Positions 19,272 through 30,198 of a DNA stretch of 64,000 nucleotides are shown here, one piece after another. Below the pieces are notes generated by a model. It had not been told where the DNA came from. It was given only the letters and a program-made list of their open reading frames with translations, and did not search any database. The position numbers were made by a program, and so were the translations under genes. The stretch comes from an uncultured Stenotrophomonas sp. (GTDB lineage Bacteria > Pseudomonadota > Gammaproteobacteria > Xanthomonadales > Xanthomonadaceae), in contig NZ_CAJYVQ010000006.1 in NCBI RefSeq assembly GCF_913778665.1, forward strand, positions 62,001 to 126,000. Direction: 5' to 3'. Each line of letters opens with the position of its first letter. The stretch's first letter is position 1.

Positions 19272-19322
19272 CGATCGGGCGGCCATCTCCACGCCGTCGC
19301 GCCGCTCCTGCATAATCGGGGC

Positions 19323-20009
19323 ATGAGTGTCCTGCGCTTCGACAATGTCAGCAAACAGTACGCCGGTGGCCACGAAGCACTGATCGATGTCAGCTTCGAG
19401 GTCGCGCCGGGCGAGATGCTGTTCGTCACCGGCCATTCCGGTGCGGGCAAAAGCACCCTGCTCAAGTTGATCCACCTCGACGAGCGGCCCAGCCGTGGCG
19501 CGGTGGTGTTCGACGAACGCAACCTGCTGAAGGTGCGCGGTGGCGATGTGCCCCGCCACCGGCGCGCAGTCGGCGCGGTCTACCAGGACCACCGTTTGCT
19601 GATGGACCGCTCGATCGCCGAGAACGTGGCGCTGCCGCTGATCCTGCGTGGCACCCGCCGCGGCGATATCAGCAAGCGGGTGCGCTCGGTGCTGGAGCGG
19701 ATGGGTCTGGGCCACCGCGAAAAGGCGCTGCCCTCGCAGCTGTCGGCCGGCGAGCAGCAGCGCGTCGGCATCGCCCGCGCGATTGTCGGCGAACCCAAGC
19801 TGCTGGTGGCCGACGAGCCGACCGGCAACCTCGACCCCACCCTGGCGGCGGAGATCATGGCCCTGTTCGCCGAGCTGCCGTCGCGCGGCACCAGCGTGCT
19901 GGTGGTCAGCCACGATCTGCCGCTGCTGCGCCGCATGCGGAAGCGCGTGCTGATCCTCGACCACGGCCGGCTGGTGGATGACATCTCGCCGCAGGACCTG
20001 GCGGAGTAG
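19323..20009 (+). CDS. ftsE: cell-division ABC ATPase FtsE
   Basis: FtsE is the cytoplasmic ATPase of the FtsEX complex, which activates septal peptidoglycan hydrolases. It has 228 aa, Walker A GHSGAGKST, ABC signature LSAGEQQRVGIARA, Walker [13 protein letters not shown] and the H-loop histidine (VVSHD). The ATG at 19323 (MSVLRFDNVSKQYAGG) is the family start. ftsX follows after 3 bp, so the two are co-transcribed. Confidence 0.96.
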   Translation: MSVLRFDNVSKQYAGGHEALIDVSFEVAPGEMLFVTGHSGAGKSTLLKLIHLDERPSRGAVVFDERNLLKVRGGDVPRHRRAVGAVYQDHRLLMDRSIAENVALPLILRGTRRGDISKRVRSVLERMGLGHREKALPSQLSAGEQQRVGIARAIVGEPKLLVADEPTGNLDPTLAAEIMALFAELPSRGTSVLVVSHDLPLLRRMRKRVLILDHGRLVDDISPQDLAE

Positions 20010-20012
20010 CCC

Positions 20013-20960
20013 ATGGCGAAGAACGAAAACAGCGAAGCCGCCGCTCCCTCGCGCGTGGGCGTCTGGTTCCAGCACCACGCGCACAGCGTGGTGTTCAGCC
20101 TTGGCCGCGCCTTCCGCAAGCCGTGGGCGACCCTGCTGACGGTGATGGTCATGGCGCTGGCGCTGGCCCTGCCGCTGGGCCTGTCGATCGCGCTGGACAA
20201 CCTCAAGCAGTTCGCCGGCAGCGTGCAGCAGTCGCGCGACATCAACGTGTTCCTGAAGGGCAATGTCGATGGCCCCGGCGCGCTGCGCCTGGCCGGCCAG
20301 CTGCGGGACCGCGACGACGTGGCCGAAGTGAACCTGCGCACGCCCGAGCAGGGTCTGCAGGAGCTGCGCGATGCCGGCCTCGGCGAGGCGATCGACGTGC
20401 TCAACGACAACCCGCTGCCGTCGCTGCTGGTGATCACCCCGGGCCAGGGCAAGGACGATGCACGCCTGGCGCGCGCGCTGGAAAGCCTGCCCGAAGCCGA
20501 TCTGGTGCAGCACGATGCGCTGTGGCGCCAGCGCCTGGATGCCTGGCTCGCGTTCGGTGCGCGGCTGGTGCAGGTGCTGTCGGTGCTGCTGGGCGTTGGC
20601 GCCGCGCTGGTGGTCGGCAATACCGTGCGCCTGGACATCCAGGCCCGCCGCGAAGAGATCGGCGTACTGCAGCTGCTCGGTGCCAGCGACGGTTTCATCC
20701 GCCGCCCGTTCCTGTACCTGGGCGCCTGGTACGGCCTTGGTGCCGGTGCGGTGGCGCTGGCCCTGATCGGTGCCGCCGGCGCCGCGCTGCGCGTGCCGCT
20801 GGCAGAACTCTCGCGCAGCTACGGCAGCCCGTTCGTGCTGCATGGCCTGGACCTGCTGCACGGCGGCCTGGTCCTGCTCGGCACGCTGCTGCTGGGCTGG
20901 CTGGGCGCGTGGCTGGTGACCGGCCACTTCCTGCGCCAGACCCGCCCGACCGACACCTGA
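20013..20960 (+). CDS. ftsX: cell-division permease-like protein FtsX
   Basis: This is the inner-membrane partner of FtsE, 315 aa, with the expected four membrane segments: one near residues 35-55 (LLTVMVMALALALPLGL), a periplasmic domain, then three in the C-terminal half (VLSVLLGVGAALVVGNTVRL, GLGAGAVALALIGAAGAAL, LVLLGTLLLGWLGAWLV). The motif RREEIGVLQLLGASDGFIRRPF is characteristic of FtsX. It couples septal signals to cell-wall amidase activators. It overlaps nothing and is followed after 7 bp by a double-receiver gene. Confidence 0.95.
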   Translation: MAKNENSEAAAPSRVGVWFQHHAHSVVFSLGRAFRKPWATLLTVMVMALALALPLGLSIALDNLKQFAGSVQQSRDINVFLKGNVDGPGALRLAGQLRDRDDVAEVNLRTPEQGLQELRDAGLGEAIDVLNDNPLPSLLVITPGQGKDDARLARALESLPEADLVQHDALWRQRLDAWLAFGARLVQVLSVLLGVGAALVVGNTVRLDIQARREEIGVLQLLGASDGFIRRPFLYLGAWYGLGAGAVALALIGAAGAALRVPLAELSRSYGSPFVLHGLDLLHGGLVLLGTLLLGWLGAWLVTGHFLRQTRPTDT

Positions 20961-20967
20961 GACCGGC

Positions 20968-21810
20968 ATGCAACCGCAAGCGCTGAAGCACCTTGATGGG
21001 CCCGCGACGCGGGTGATGGTGGTCGATGGCTCGAAGCTGGTCCGCAAGCTCATCGCTGATGTCCTGAAGCGTGACCTGCCCGGCGTGGAGGTGATCGGCT
21101 GCGACAGCATCGAGGATGCGCAGCAGGCGCTGGCGCAGGGGCCGGTGGACCTGGTGACCACCTCGCTGACGCTGCGTGATGGCGATGGCCTGGCGCTGGC
21201 GCGGAGCGTGCGCGAAGCGGCCGGCCAGGCCTATGTGCCGGTCATCGTGGTGTCCGGCGATGCCCAGCAGCACCTGGAGCAGCGCCGTTTCACCGAGTAC
21301 GTCACCGACTATTTCGACAAATCGCTCGGCCATGAAGCGCTGGCGACCTTCATCCGCGGCTACGTGCAGCCGCAGACCATTCCCGGCGCGACCATCCTCT
21401 ACATCGAAGACAGCCGCGTGGTGGCCGAAGCCACCAAGCGCATGCTCGAACGCCAGCAGTTGAACGTGCTGCATGTGGTCAGTGCCGAAGAGGCGTTCAC
21501 CCTGCTCACTGCTGAGTCGCTGGGACGCAGCCGCCACCGCATCGACCTGGTGCTGACCGACGTCACCCTGAAGGGCGAACTGAGCGGCCGCGATGTGGTG
21601 CAGCGCGTGCGCGTGGACTTTGGCTACGGCAAGCGGCGCCTGCCGGTGCTGGTGATGACCGGCGACGGCAACCCGCACAACCAGACCGGGCTGCTGCAGT
21701 CCGGTGCCAACGACCTGGTGCTCAAGCCGATCGAAGAACGGCTGCTGGTCACCAAGGTGCTGTTCCAGCTGCGGCTGGCCCGATTGAACGATGGACCCCT
21801 GATTCGATGA
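20968..21810 (+). CDS. tandem double-receiver (REC-REC) protein, first receiver degenerate
   Basis: This 280-aa protein has two response-regulator receiver folds and no output domain. REC1 (residues ~14-130) begins [16 protein letters not shown], but the phospho-acceptor position in [16 protein letters not shown] carries Ser where Asp is expected, so it is probably not phosphorylated. REC2 (residues ~142-270) has acidic residues in [10 protein letters not shown], the acceptor Asp in [10 protein letters not shown] and the conserved Lys in DLVLKPIEE. It follows ftsX by 7 bp and its stop overlaps the ung start, so it is co-transcribed with both. A phosphorelay or protein-interaction role is likely; no partner kinase is nearby. 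Confidence 0.85.
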   Translation: MQPQALKHLDGPATRVMVVDGSKLVRKLIADVLKRDLPGVEVIGCDSIEDAQQALAQGPVDLVTTSLTLRDGDGLALARSVREAAGQAYVPVIVVSGDAQQHLEQRRFTEYVTDYFDKSLGHEALATFIRGYVQPQTIPGATILYIEDSRVVAEATKRMLERQQLNVLHVVSAEEAFTLLTAESLGRSRHRIDLVLTDVTLKGELSGRDVVQRVRVDFGYGKRRLPVLVMTGDGNPHNQTGLLQSGANDLVLKPIEERLLVTKVLFQLRLARLNDGPLIR

Positions 21811-22520
21811 TGGATGAAGTAGCCGACACCCCGACGATCCAGCTGGAACCGAGCTGGAAGCAGCATGTCGGCGATTACCTGCTGCAGCCGCAGATGCGCG
21901 AGCTGTCCAGCTTCCTGCGCCAGCGCAAGGCCGCTGGTGCGGCAGTGTTCCCGCCTGGCCCGCAGATCTTCGCTGCGTTCGACGCCACGCCGTTCGAGCA
22001 GGTAAAGGTGGTGATCCTCGGCCAGGACCCGTACCACGGCCGAGGCCAGGCCCATGGCCTGAGCTTCTCGGTGCAGCCGGGCGTACCGGTGCCGCCGTCG
22101 CTGCTGAACATCTACAAGGAGATCGAGAGCGATCTCGGCCTCCCGCGCCCGGACCACGGCTGCCTGATCCCGTGGGCGCAGCGCGGCGTGCTGCTGCTCA
22201 ACGCGGTGCTGACGGTGGAAGAGGGCAAGGCCGGCGCGCACCAGGGCCGTGGCTGGGAGGGCTTCACCGATCACGTAGTGGACGTGCTCAACCGCGAACG
22301 CGAAGGCCTGGTGTTCATGCTCTGGGGCGCCTATGCGCAGCAGAAGGGCAAGGTCATCGACACCCGTCGCCATCGCGTGCTGAAGTCGCCGCACCCGTCG
22401 CCGCTGTCGGCCCATCGCGGCTTCCTCGGTTGCCAGCACTTCTCGATGGCCAACGAGTACCTGCAGCGCCGGGGGCAGGCTCCGATCGACTGGTCGCTGC
22501 CGCCGCGGTCGGCGCTCTGA
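21807..22520 (+). CDS. ung: uracil-DNA glycosylase
   Basis: Ung removes uracil from DNA as the first step of base-excision repair. The 237-aa protein has the catalytic Asp motif [11 protein letters not shown], the Leu-loop [13 protein letters not shown] and WGAYAQQKG, and is of normal length. The ATG at 21807 overlaps the stop of the upstream double-receiver gene (ATGA). A second in-frame ATG at 21810 is equally possible. Confidence 0.97.
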   Translation: MMDEVADTPTIQLEPSWKQHVGDYLLQPQMRELSSFLRQRKAAGAAVFPPGPQIFAAFDATPFEQVKVVILGQDPYHGRGQAHGLSFSVQPGVPVPPSLLNIYKEIESDLGLPRPDHGCLIPWAQRGVLLLNAVLTVEEGKAGAHQGRGWEGFTDHVVDVLNREREGLVFMLWGAYAQQKGKVIDTRRHRVLKSPHPSPLSAHRGFLGCQHFSMANEYLQRRGQAPIDWSLPPRSAL

Positions 22521-22715
22521 GGGTGAATGGCGGCCCGGGGCTGAACGTTGGGCAACCTGTCTGGCCCTGAATGGGCCTTCGCGATGACCTGTTCAGCTCC
22601 GCTTGACCGGAATTGGCCGGTTTCAGGTCGGTAATTGCTTGAATTTAAAGGGATTGTGAATCCCGAAAAGCATGCTCGCCACTGTCATCAAATCGCGCTA
22701 CGGTAGGGCTCTGTT

Positions 22716-22787
22716 TGGGACCAGTGTTGCATCAATAGGATGCTGGAACTTTTTCCTCCTTTAGCAGTCCAAATCCCGGACTGCTAA
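22716..22787 (+). promoter_or_regulatory. rpoH control region: possible sigma-54 and sigma-E promoters and a start-proximal hairpin
   Basis: TGGGACCAGTGTTGCA at 22716-22731 fits the sigma-54 -24/-12 spacing (GG to GC) with one deviation. GGAACTT at 22745-22751 followed 16 bp later by TCCAA (22768-22772) resembles a sigma-E promoter. TTAGCAGTCC (22761-22770) and GGACTGCTAA (22778-22787) form a perfect 10-bp stem with a 7-nt loop, ending 11 bases before the rpoH ATG. Transcripts from the upstream site would carry the hairpin next to the ribosome binding site; transcripts from the sigma-E site would not. The upper part of the gap, 22521-22680, shows no gene. Confidence 0.45.
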
Positions 22788-22798
22788 GATGGGTGCCT

Positions 22799-23674
<876 letters not shown>

Positions 23675-23697
23675 GCGGGAGGGCGTTGGAACGAAGA

Positions 23698-23728
23698 AAG
23701 GCCCGGCATTGCCGGGCCTTTTTGTTTT
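23698..23728 (+). terminator. rho-independent terminator of rpoH
   Basis: AAGGCCCGGC-ATT-GCCGGGCCTT (23698-23720) is a perfect 10-bp stem followed by TTTGTTTT. It lies 23 bp after the rpoH stop and before the convergent purD. Confidence 0.9.
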
Positions 23729-23764
23729 CGCGGCGTTCTCATCCGCGCATGGCGTGGGTCTACT

Positions 23765-25048
23765 TCACCCCTCGCGTGCGATCGCGCGCCAACCAATGTC
23801 GTTGCGGTGGAACTCATTGGCCCACGTCACCTTGGCCACGCCGGCGTAGGCATTGGCCTGCGCGTCACGCACGCTGTCGCCCAGCGCCACCACGCACAGC
23901 ACGCGGCCGCCGGCACTGACCACCTGGCCCTGTGCATCCAACGCCGTACCGGCGTGGAACACCTTGGCACTGGCCGGCACGTCATCCAGGCCGGAAATCA
24001 CGTCACCGGTGATCGGCGCTTCCGGGTACGGCTTGGCGGCCAGCACCACGCCCAGCGACGGGCGCGGGTCCCACTGCGCCTCCACCTGGTCCAGGCGACC
24101 GTCGATGGCCGCCTCCACCAGGTCGACCAGGTCGGACTGCAGGCGCAGCATCACCGGCTGGGTTTCCGGATCACCGAAGCGCACGTTGAATTCGATCACC
24201 TTGGGCGCGCCGCTGGCGTCGACCATCAGGCCCGCGTAGAGGAAACCGGTGAACGGGATCCCGTCGGCGATCATGCCCTGCACGGTGGGGTTCACCACCT
24301 CGCGCATCACGCGTGAATGCACCTCCGGCGTCACCACCGGAGCCGGCGAATAGGCACCCATGCCACCGGTGTTCGGGCCGGTGTCGCCGTCGCCGACGCG
24401 CTTGTGGTCCTGCGAGGTGGCCATCGGCAGCGCGTGCACGCCGTCCACCATGGAAATGAAGCTGGCTTCCTCGCCATCGAGGAACTCTTCGATCACCACG
24501 CGGGCGCCGGCATCGCCGAACGCGTTGCCCGAGAGCATGTCACGCACGGCGTCCTCGGCTTCGGCCAGGGTCATCGCCACGATCACGCCCTTGCCGGCGG
24601 CCAGGCCATCGGCCTTGACCACGATGGGGGCACCCTTCTCGCGGATGTAGGCCAGCGCCGCGTCCACGTCGGTGTGCACGGCATAGAACGCGGTGGGGAT
24701 GTTATGGCGGGCCAGGAAGTCTTTGGCGTAGGCCTTGCTGCCTTCCAGCTGCGCGGCGGCGGCGGTCGGCCCGAAGATGCGCAGGCCGGCGGCACGGAAG
24801 CGGTCAACCACGCCGGCCACCAGCGGTACTTCCGGGCCGACCACGGTCAGCGCCACGCCTTCGGCCCGGGCCAGCGCCAGCAGGCCGTCGATGTCGGTGA
24901 CCTTCACCGCCACGTTGCGGCACTTGTCTTCGCTGGCGGTGCCGGCGTTGCCGGGCGCCACGATCACTTCGGTGACACGGGAGGACTGGGCCAGCTTCCA
25001 TGCCAGGGCGTGTTCGCGGCCGCCAGAGCCGATGACAAGTACGTTCAT
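23765..25048 (-). CDS. purD: phosphoribosylamine-glycine ligase (GAR synthetase)
   Basis: PurD joins glycine to phosphoribosylamine in purine synthesis. The 427-aa ATP-grasp enzyme starts MNVLVIGSGGREHALAWKL and contains VVGPEVPLVAGVVDRFRAAG, VKADGLAAGKGV and FNVRFGDPETQPVMLRL. ATG at 25048 is chosen over the adjoining GTG at 25051. It is the last gene of a purH-lipoprotein-purD run. Confidence 0.96.
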   Translation of the reverse strand: MNVLVIGSGGREHALAWKLAQSSRVTEVIVAPGNAGTASEDKCRNVAVKVTDIDGLLALARAEGVALTVVGPEVPLVAGVVDRFRAAGLRIFGPTAAAAQLEGSKAYAKDFLARHNIPTAFYAVHTDVDAALAYIREKGAPIVVKADGLAAGKGVIVAMTLAEAEDAVRDMLSGNAFGDAGARVVIEEFLDGEEASFISMVDGVHALPMATSQDHKRVGDGDTGPNTGGMGAYSPAPVVTPEVHSRVMREVVNPTVQGMIADGIPFTGFLYAGLMVDASGAPKVIEFNVRFGDPETQPVMLRLQSDLVDLVEAAIDGRLDQVEAQWDPRPSLGVVLAAKPYPEAPITGDVISGLDDVPASAKVFHAGTALDAQGQVVSAGGRVLCVVALGDSVRDAQANAYAGVAKVTWANEFHRNDIGWRAIAREG

Positions 25049-25106
25049 CACGAGATTCCAGATTGCGTGGGAAGGGAAGGTCGATGTCCCCGGCGGCGCG
25101 CGTGCT

Positions 25107-25985
25107 TCATTCGCAGCCTTCGCGTCGCAGCGATTCAGGGAAGGAATAGGCCCAGGTCTTCGGGTCCAGGGTAAAGCGGTGTTCCTGCCGGACCTGCTTG
25201 CCGCCGCAGGTAGTGCCGGTTTCCTCGATCAACAGCGGCCAGACGCGCGCGTTGCGATCGCTGTCGTCGAAACGCAGTGCGAAATCGATGCTGAAGCGGC
25301 GGGTACGGCAGTTCTCGACGGTCTCCGGGTCGCTGCTGGCCCCCAGGTCGTCGCACTCGTACTGGGCGTCATTGTCGATATGGCTGCGCACGCTGCCACT
25401 GGCCACCAGGCCGTTCGGGCCCGGCAGGATCAACGACTGCGAGAGCAGTGAGAAGCCCTGTCCGAACCAGCCGTCCTCGACCCGGAAGCCGTAGAAGTCG
25501 CTGCCGGCGCGGATGACGCTGACGGTGCCGGGCTGGCCGCCGCTGCCGAAGCGTTCGCCGGTCAGCTCGCTGGTCACGTCGAAGCCATCGTCCTTAGGAC
25601 GCAGCACGAAGAAGTCGATCGTGCCTGCGTCGATGTGCGCGCCTTCGGACAAGGCACCGCAGACCGCCAGCAGCTGCTGCCAGCTGTCACCGCTCACCAC
25701 CGGTTGCTCGGCGCAGACATGCCAGTCCATCGGGCGGGTCTCGCCGTCGTCGTTCCAGCTGCCGTGCCATTGCACGGAGAGCCTGGCATTCTTGTCGTAG
25801 CGCTGGACCAGGAAGGCCTGCAGTCGCGCGGTACGGCTGACCTGTGCCGTTGGCTCGACAGGGGCCGCAGGAGCGGCCTGCGGCGACGGCGCAGGCCCGG
25901 GCGGCGCCGCAGGCTTACACCCGGCCAGCACGGCTGCGCCCGCGAGGGCAAGCACGGCCAGCGATTTCAGTGAGACTGCGGACAT
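25107..25985 (-). CDS. hypothetical lipoprotein between purH and purD
   Basis: The 292-aa product begins [20 protein letters not shown] with a lipobox LAGC, so it is predicted to be lipidated at Cys23. A Pro/Ala-rich linker follows, then a globular domain with several Cys ([38 protein letters not shown]), implying periplasmic disulfides. I do not recognise the family. It lies 16 bp after purH and 58 bp before purD on the same strand, so it is probably co-transcribed with purine genes, an unexplained association. Confidence 0.75.
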   Translation of the reverse strand: MSAVSLKSLAVLALAGAAVLAGCKPAAPPGPAPSPQAAPAAPVEPTAQVSRTARLQAFLVQRYDKNARLSVQWHGSWNDDGETRPMDWHVCAEQPVVSGDSWQQLLAVCGALSEGAHIDAGTIDFFVLRPKDDGFDVTSELTGERFGSGGQPGTVSVIRAGSDFYGFRVEDGWFGQGFSLLSQSLILPGPNGLVASGSVRSHIDNDAQYECDDLGASSDPETVENCRTRRFSIDFALRFDDSDRNARVWPLLIEETGTTCGGKQVRQEHRFTLDPKTWAYSFPESLRREGCE

Positions 25986-26001
25986 CCGTGTCGCTCCAGT
26001 A

Positions 26002-27585
26002 TCAGTGGCGGAAGTGGCGCACGCCGGTGAACACCATGGCCAGGCCATGTTCGTCGGCGGCGGCGATCACTTCGGCATCGCGCATCGAACCGCCCGGCTG
26101 GATCACCGCCTTGATGCCGGCGGCAGCAGCGGCATCGATGCCGTCGCGGAACGGGAAGAACGCATCGGAGGCCATCGCCGAACCTTCGACCACCAGGTTC
26201 GCGTCAGCGGCCTTGATGCCGGCGATGCGCGCCGAATAGACGCGGCTCATCTGGCCGGCACCGACACCGATGGTGCGGTTGTCCTTGGCGTAGACGATCG
26301 CGTTGGACTTCACGAACTTGGCGACCTTCCAGGCGAACAGCAGGTCGGTGAACTGCTTGTCGGTCGGCGCCAGCTTGCTGACCACCTTCAGTTCGTCGCG
26401 GGTCATGCCGCGATTGTCCGAGGACTGCAGCAGCAGGCCCGAGCCCACGCGCTTGCTGTCGAAGTTGTTCAGGCCATCACCATGCGGAATACGCAGCACG
26501 CGCACGTTGGCCTTCTTCTGCGCGTATTCCAGCGCGGCCGGCTCGTAGTCCGGGGCGATCAGCACTTCGACGAACTGGCGGTCCAGGATGACCTTGGCGG
26601 TGGCGGCGTCCAGCGGCGTGTTGAAGGCGATGATGCCGCCGAAGGCGCTGGTCGGGTCGGTGGCGTAGGCCAGCTCGTAGGCATCGCCGTTGCCGGCACC
26701 CACCGCCACGCCGCACGGATTGGCATGCTTGACGATCACGCAGGCCGGCGCGTCGAACTGGCGCACGCATTCCCACGCCGCATCGGCGTCGGCCAGGTTG
26801 TTGTAGCTCAGCTCCTTGCCCTGCAGCTGCTGGAACGTGGCCAGGGTGCCCGGCACCGGATACAGGTCGCGGTAGAACGCGCCGCTCTGGTGCGGGTTCT
26901 CGCCGTAGCGCAGGTCCATCACCTTGACGAAGGTGGAGTTCATCTGCGCCGGGTACTCGGCACGGGTCGGCACGGCGGCGTCGGTGGCGGTGACCGCCGA
27001 CAGGTAGTTGCTGATCGCCGCGTCGTACTGGGCGACGCGGTTGAACGCGGCCACCGAGAAGGCGAAGCGGGTGGCGGCCGACAGCTGGCCGTCGTGGGCG
27101 TCCAGCGAGGCCAGCAGTTCGGCGTACTGCGACGGGTCGGTGGCCACCGCCACGCGGGCGAAGTTCTTGGCCGCCGAGCGCAGCATGGCCGGGCCGCCGA
27201 TGTCGATGTTCTCCACCGCATCGGCCAGGGTGCAGTCGGCCTTGGCGGTGACCGATTCGAACGGATACAGGTTCAGCACCAGCAGGTCGATGGCACCGAT
27301 GCCATGCTCGGCCATGACCGCATCATCCAGGCCCGAACGGCCCAGCAGGCCACCGTGCACCATCGGGTGCAGGGTCTTGACCCGGCCATCCATCATTTCC
27401 GGGAAGCCGGTGACCTCGGCCACGTCCTTCACGGCCAGGCCCGCATCTCGGATCGCCTTGGCAGTGCCGCCGGTGGACAGCAGCTCCACGCCGCGTGCCG
27501 CCAGCGCAGTGGCCAGCTCGACCAGACCGGTCTTGTCGGAAACGGAGAGGAGGGCCCGGCGGACGGGCAACAGATCAGCAGTCAT
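26002..27585 (-). CDS. purH: bifunctional AICAR transformylase / IMP cyclohydrolase
   Basis: PurH carries out the last two steps of IMP synthesis. The 527-aa product starts at ATG 27585 ([20 protein letters not shown]). The N-terminal cyclohydrolase domain has [35 protein letters not shown] and LVLNLYPF. The C-terminal transformylase domain has [26 protein letters not shown] and [18 protein letters not shown]. Length and motifs are normal. It is the first gene of the purH-lipoprotein-purD run and divergent from the phospholipid cluster. Confidence 0.97.
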   Translation of the reverse strand: MTADLLPVRRALLSVSDKTGLVELATALAARGVELLSTGGTAKAIRDAGLAVKDVAEVTGFPEMMDGRVKTLHPMVHGGLLGRSGLDDAVMAEHGIGAIDLLVLNLYPFESVTAKADCTLADAVENIDIGGPAMLRSAAKNFARVAVATDPSQYAELLASLDAHDGQLSAATRFAFSVAAFNRVAQYDAAISNYLSAVTATDAAVPTRAEYPAQMNSTFVKVMDLRYGENPHQSGAFYRDLYPVPGTLATFQQLQGKELSYNNLADADAAWECVRQFDAPACVIVKHANPCGVAVGAGNGDAYELAYATDPTSAFGGIIAFNTPLDAATAKVILDRQFVEVLIAPDYEPAALEYAQKKANVRVLRIPHGDGLNNFDSKRVGSGLLLQSSDNRGMTRDELKVVSKLAPTDKQFTDLLFAWKVAKFVKSNAIVYAKDNRTIGVGAGQMSRVYSARIAGIKAADANLVVEGSAMASDAFFPFRDGIDAAAAAGIKAVIQPGGSMRDAEVIAAADEHGLAMVFTGVRHFRH

Positions 27586-27794
27586 GGGACAGAATCGGCA
27601 GCGGAGCGGGGCCGATATTGTAGGCGGTGGGGGCCGGTGGCGGGCGCCGCCGGGTGAAATCGGCTGCCGGCATGGGCCTGTGGCCGCCTTCGGCACAGCC
27701 TGCTGGGCCGCAGACCGCAAGCGATGCGATGCGGTGTCGGCGCCCCGATCGGGTAGGCTGTGCCCGGACTGCCAAGGATCAGCAGGTACAGATC

Positions 27795-28412
27795 GTGTCG
27801 ATCTATGCATTGAAAGGACGTTTCCAGGACCTCTTGCGTCCGGCCGTGCGCGGGCTCTATCGCCTCGGCATCACCGCCAACACGGTGACCGTGGCTGCCG
27901 CCATGGTCTCGCTGCTGGTGGCCGCCGCCGTGTGGTGCTGTGCGCCTGCGCACCCGCTGCTGTACCTGCTGCTGCCGCTGTGGATGCTGCTGCGCATGGC
28001 GCTGAACGCCGTGGACGGCATGCTGGCCCGCGAGTTCGGCCAGCAGTCGCGGCTGGGTGCCTATCTGAACGAATTGTGCGATGTGATCGCCGACGCGGCG
28101 CTGTACCTGAGCCTGCTCAGCGTGCCGGGCGTGCGCCCGGAGGCGCTGTGGCTGCTGGCCTGGACTGCGGCGCTCAGCGAGTACGCCGGCGTGCTGGGCC
28201 TGATGGTCGGTGCCAGCCGCCGCTATGACGGCCCGATGGGCAAGAGCGACCGCGCCTTCGTGATCGGTGTGCTGGGCCTGTTGCTGGCCTTCGGCTGGGG
28301 CGGCGCACTGACGGTCAGCGGCGTGGCCGCAGCCATGGCAGCGCTGTGCATGCTGACGATGATCAATCGCGTACGGCGCGGGCTGAAGGAAGCGGCGCTT
28401 CCGCCGCAGTAA
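27795..28412 (+). CDS. CDP-alcohol phosphatidyltransferase, YnbA-like, with variant active site
   Basis: This is a predicted integral-membrane enzyme that transfers a phosphatidyl group from CDP-diacylglycerol to an alcohol. GTG at 27795 ([20 protein letters not shown]) gives 205 aa with about five or six membrane segments. The signature reads [11 protein letters not shown]...[14 protein letters not shown]: compared with DxxDGxxAR...GxxxDxxxD the first and third Asp are Asn. This may define a subfamily with a different headgroup or metal use. It opens a six-gene cluster resembling E. coli ynbABCD plus two extra genes. The substrate is unknown. Confidence 0.82.
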   Translation: MSIYALKGRFQDLLRPAVRGLYRLGITANTVTVAAAMVSLLVAAAVWCCAPAHPLLYLLLPLWMLLRMALNAVDGMLAREFGQQSRLGAYLNELCDVIADAALYLSLLSVPGVRPEALWLLAWTAALSEYAGVLGLMVGASRRYDGPMGKSDRAFVIGVLGLLLAFGWGGALTVSGVAAAMAALCMLTMINRVRRGLKEAALPPQ

Positions 28413-28446
28413 TCAACTACATACCAAGAGACAATCTGGAGATTGC

Positions 28447-30198
28447 ATGCGTCAGGCGCAGGAACGGGAATTCCACAGCTTCGACCAGGTACCGCTGTTC
28501 TACCGGTACTGGGCGGGCACCACGACCACCACGCCGGCCAAGGCCGTCGTGCTGCTGCATCGCGGCCACGAACATTCCGGCCGGGTCACGCACCTGGTCG
28601 ATGAGCTGGACCTGCCCGATACCGCCTTCTTCGCCTGGGATGCGCGCGGCAATGGCCGTTCGCCGGGCGTGCGCGGCGATGCACCGGGTTTCCCTGCGCT
28701 GGTGCGTGACCTCGATAGTTTCATCGCGCACATCGGTGCCGAGCATGGCATCGCGGTGCAGGACATCGTGGTGATCGCGCAGAGCGTGGGCGCGGTAGTG
28801 GCTGCGACCTGGGTGCACGATTACGCGCCGCGCCTGCGCGCGCTGGTGATGGCCTCGCCGGCGTTCAAGGTGAAGCTGTACGTCCCGTTCGCGCGCCCAG
28901 GCCTGGCGCTGATGCAGAAACTGCGTGGCAATTTCTTCGTCAACAGCTACGTCAAGCCACAGTGGCTGACCCACGACCCGGCGCGGGTGGAGAGCTACCG
29001 CACCGATCCGCTGATCACCCGGCCGATTTCGGTGCGCGTGCTGCTCGGCCTGTACGAGGCCGCCGACCGCATCGTGGCCGATGCGCAGGCAATCAGCGTG
29101 CCGGTGCAGCTGCTGGTGTCCGGTTCGGACTTCGTGGTGCACCGTGGTCCGCAGGACCGTTTCTACGAGCGCCTGTCCAGCCCGATCAAGGAGCGCGTGC
29201 ACCTGCCGGGCTTCTTCCACGACACCCTGGGCGAGCGCGACCGCGCACCGGCACTGGCGCGCATCCGCAGCTTCATCCAGGCCCGCTTCGCCGAACCCCT
29301 CCGCGAACTGTCGCGACGCGATGCGCATCGCCACGGACCGACCTTCGAGGAATCGGAAATTCTGGCCTGGCCACCCGAGCGCAACAGCGTGGCCGACCTG
29401 CGCTGGCGCGTGGTGCGCGGTGGTCTGCGCTTCGGTGGCACGTTGTCCGAAGGCATCGCACTGGGCCTGCAGACCGGTTTCGATTCGGGCAGCACGCTGG
29501 ATTACATCTACCGCGACGAAGCGCGCGGCAAGGGCCCCTTGGGGCGGATGATCGACCGCAACTACCTGGATGCAATCGGCTGGCGCGGAATCCGCGTGCG
29601 TGGCCAGCACCTGCAGGAACTGCTGCGCGATGCTGCCCAGCGCCTGCGCGGGCAGGGCACGCCGGTGCGTGTGCTGGACGTGGCCGCCGGGCATGGCCGC
29701 TATGTGCTGGAAGCGCTGGGCCAGGGCGAGCAGCGCGCCGACCGCATCGTGCTGCGTGACTTCAGCGATCTGAACGTGTCCCAAGGCCAGGCCTTGATTG
29801 AGCGCCTGGGAGCGGCCGACATTGCGCGCTTCGAACAGGGTGATGCATTCGACCCGGCGCAGCTGGCGAAGGTCGATCCGGCGCCGACGCTGGCGGTGGT
29901 GTCAGGCCTCTACGAACTGTTCCCCGACAACGATGCCGTGCTGCGCTCGCTGAAGGGTATTGCCGCAACGGTGCCGGTGGGCGGCTACCTGACCTACACC
30001 GGCCAGCCCTGGCACCCCCAGCTGGAATTCATCGCGCGCGCGCTGACCAGCCACCGCGGCGGCGCCGCGTGGGTGATGCGCCGCCGTACCCAGCAGGAGA
30101 TGGATGAGCTGGTGCGCCTGGCTGGGTTCGAGAAGGTGGCGCAGCGTATCGATGACTTCGGCATCTTCACCGTGTCGCTGGCGCGCCGGAGCGCGTGA
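28447..30198 (+). CDS. alpha/beta-hydrolase fused to SAM-dependent methyltransferase, YnbC-like
   Basis: This 583-aa two-domain protein has an N-terminal alpha/beta-hydrolase (residues ~1-290; VVLLHRGHEHSGR, nucleophile Ser in VIAQSVGAVVAATW, late His in LPGFFHDTLGERD). The C-terminal class I methyltransferase (residues ~310-583) shows the SAM motif VRVLDVAAGHGRYVLEAL and AVVSGLYELFPDND. The same fusion occurs in E. coli YnbC. It could trim an acyl chain and methylate a headgroup in the lipid pathway encoded around it; that is inference. Its stop overlaps the next ATG (TGATG). No signal peptide is seen, so it is likely cytoplasmic. Confidence 0.83.
   Translation: MRQAQEREFHSFDQVPLFYRYWAGTTTTTPAKAVVLLHRGHEHSGRVTHLVDELDLPDTAFFAWDARGNGRSPGVRGDAPGFPALVRDLDSFIAHIGAEHGIAVQDIVVIAQSVGAVVAATWVHDYAPRLRALVMASPAFKVKLYVPFARPGLALMQKLRGNFFVNSYVKPQWLTHDPARVESYRTDPLITRPISVRVLLGLYEAADRIVADAQAISVPVQLLVSGSDFVVHRGPQDRFYERLSSPIKERVHLPGFFHDTLGERDRAPALARIRSFIQARFAEPLRELSRRDAHRHGPTFEESEILAWPPERNSVADLRWRVVRGGLRFGGTLSEGIALGLQTGFDSGSTLDYIYRDEARGKGPLGRMIDRNYLDAIGWRGIRVRGQHLQELLRDAAQRLRGQGTPVRVLDVAAGHGRYVLEALGQGEQRADRIVLRDFSDLNVSQGQALIERLGAADIARFEQGDAFDPAQLAKVDPAPTLAVVSGLYELFPDNDAVLRSLKGIAATVPVGGYLTYTGQPWHPQLEFIARALTSHRGGAAWVMRRRTQQEMDELVRLAGFEKVAQRIDDFGIFTVSLARRSA

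Noticed and set aside
17526..21161. A 1211-codon open frame on the minus strand across rhlB, ftsE and ftsX
   Set aside because: It lies antisense to three clear genes, has no domain logic and is His/Gln/Ala-rich, as expected for the shadow frame of GC-rich codons.
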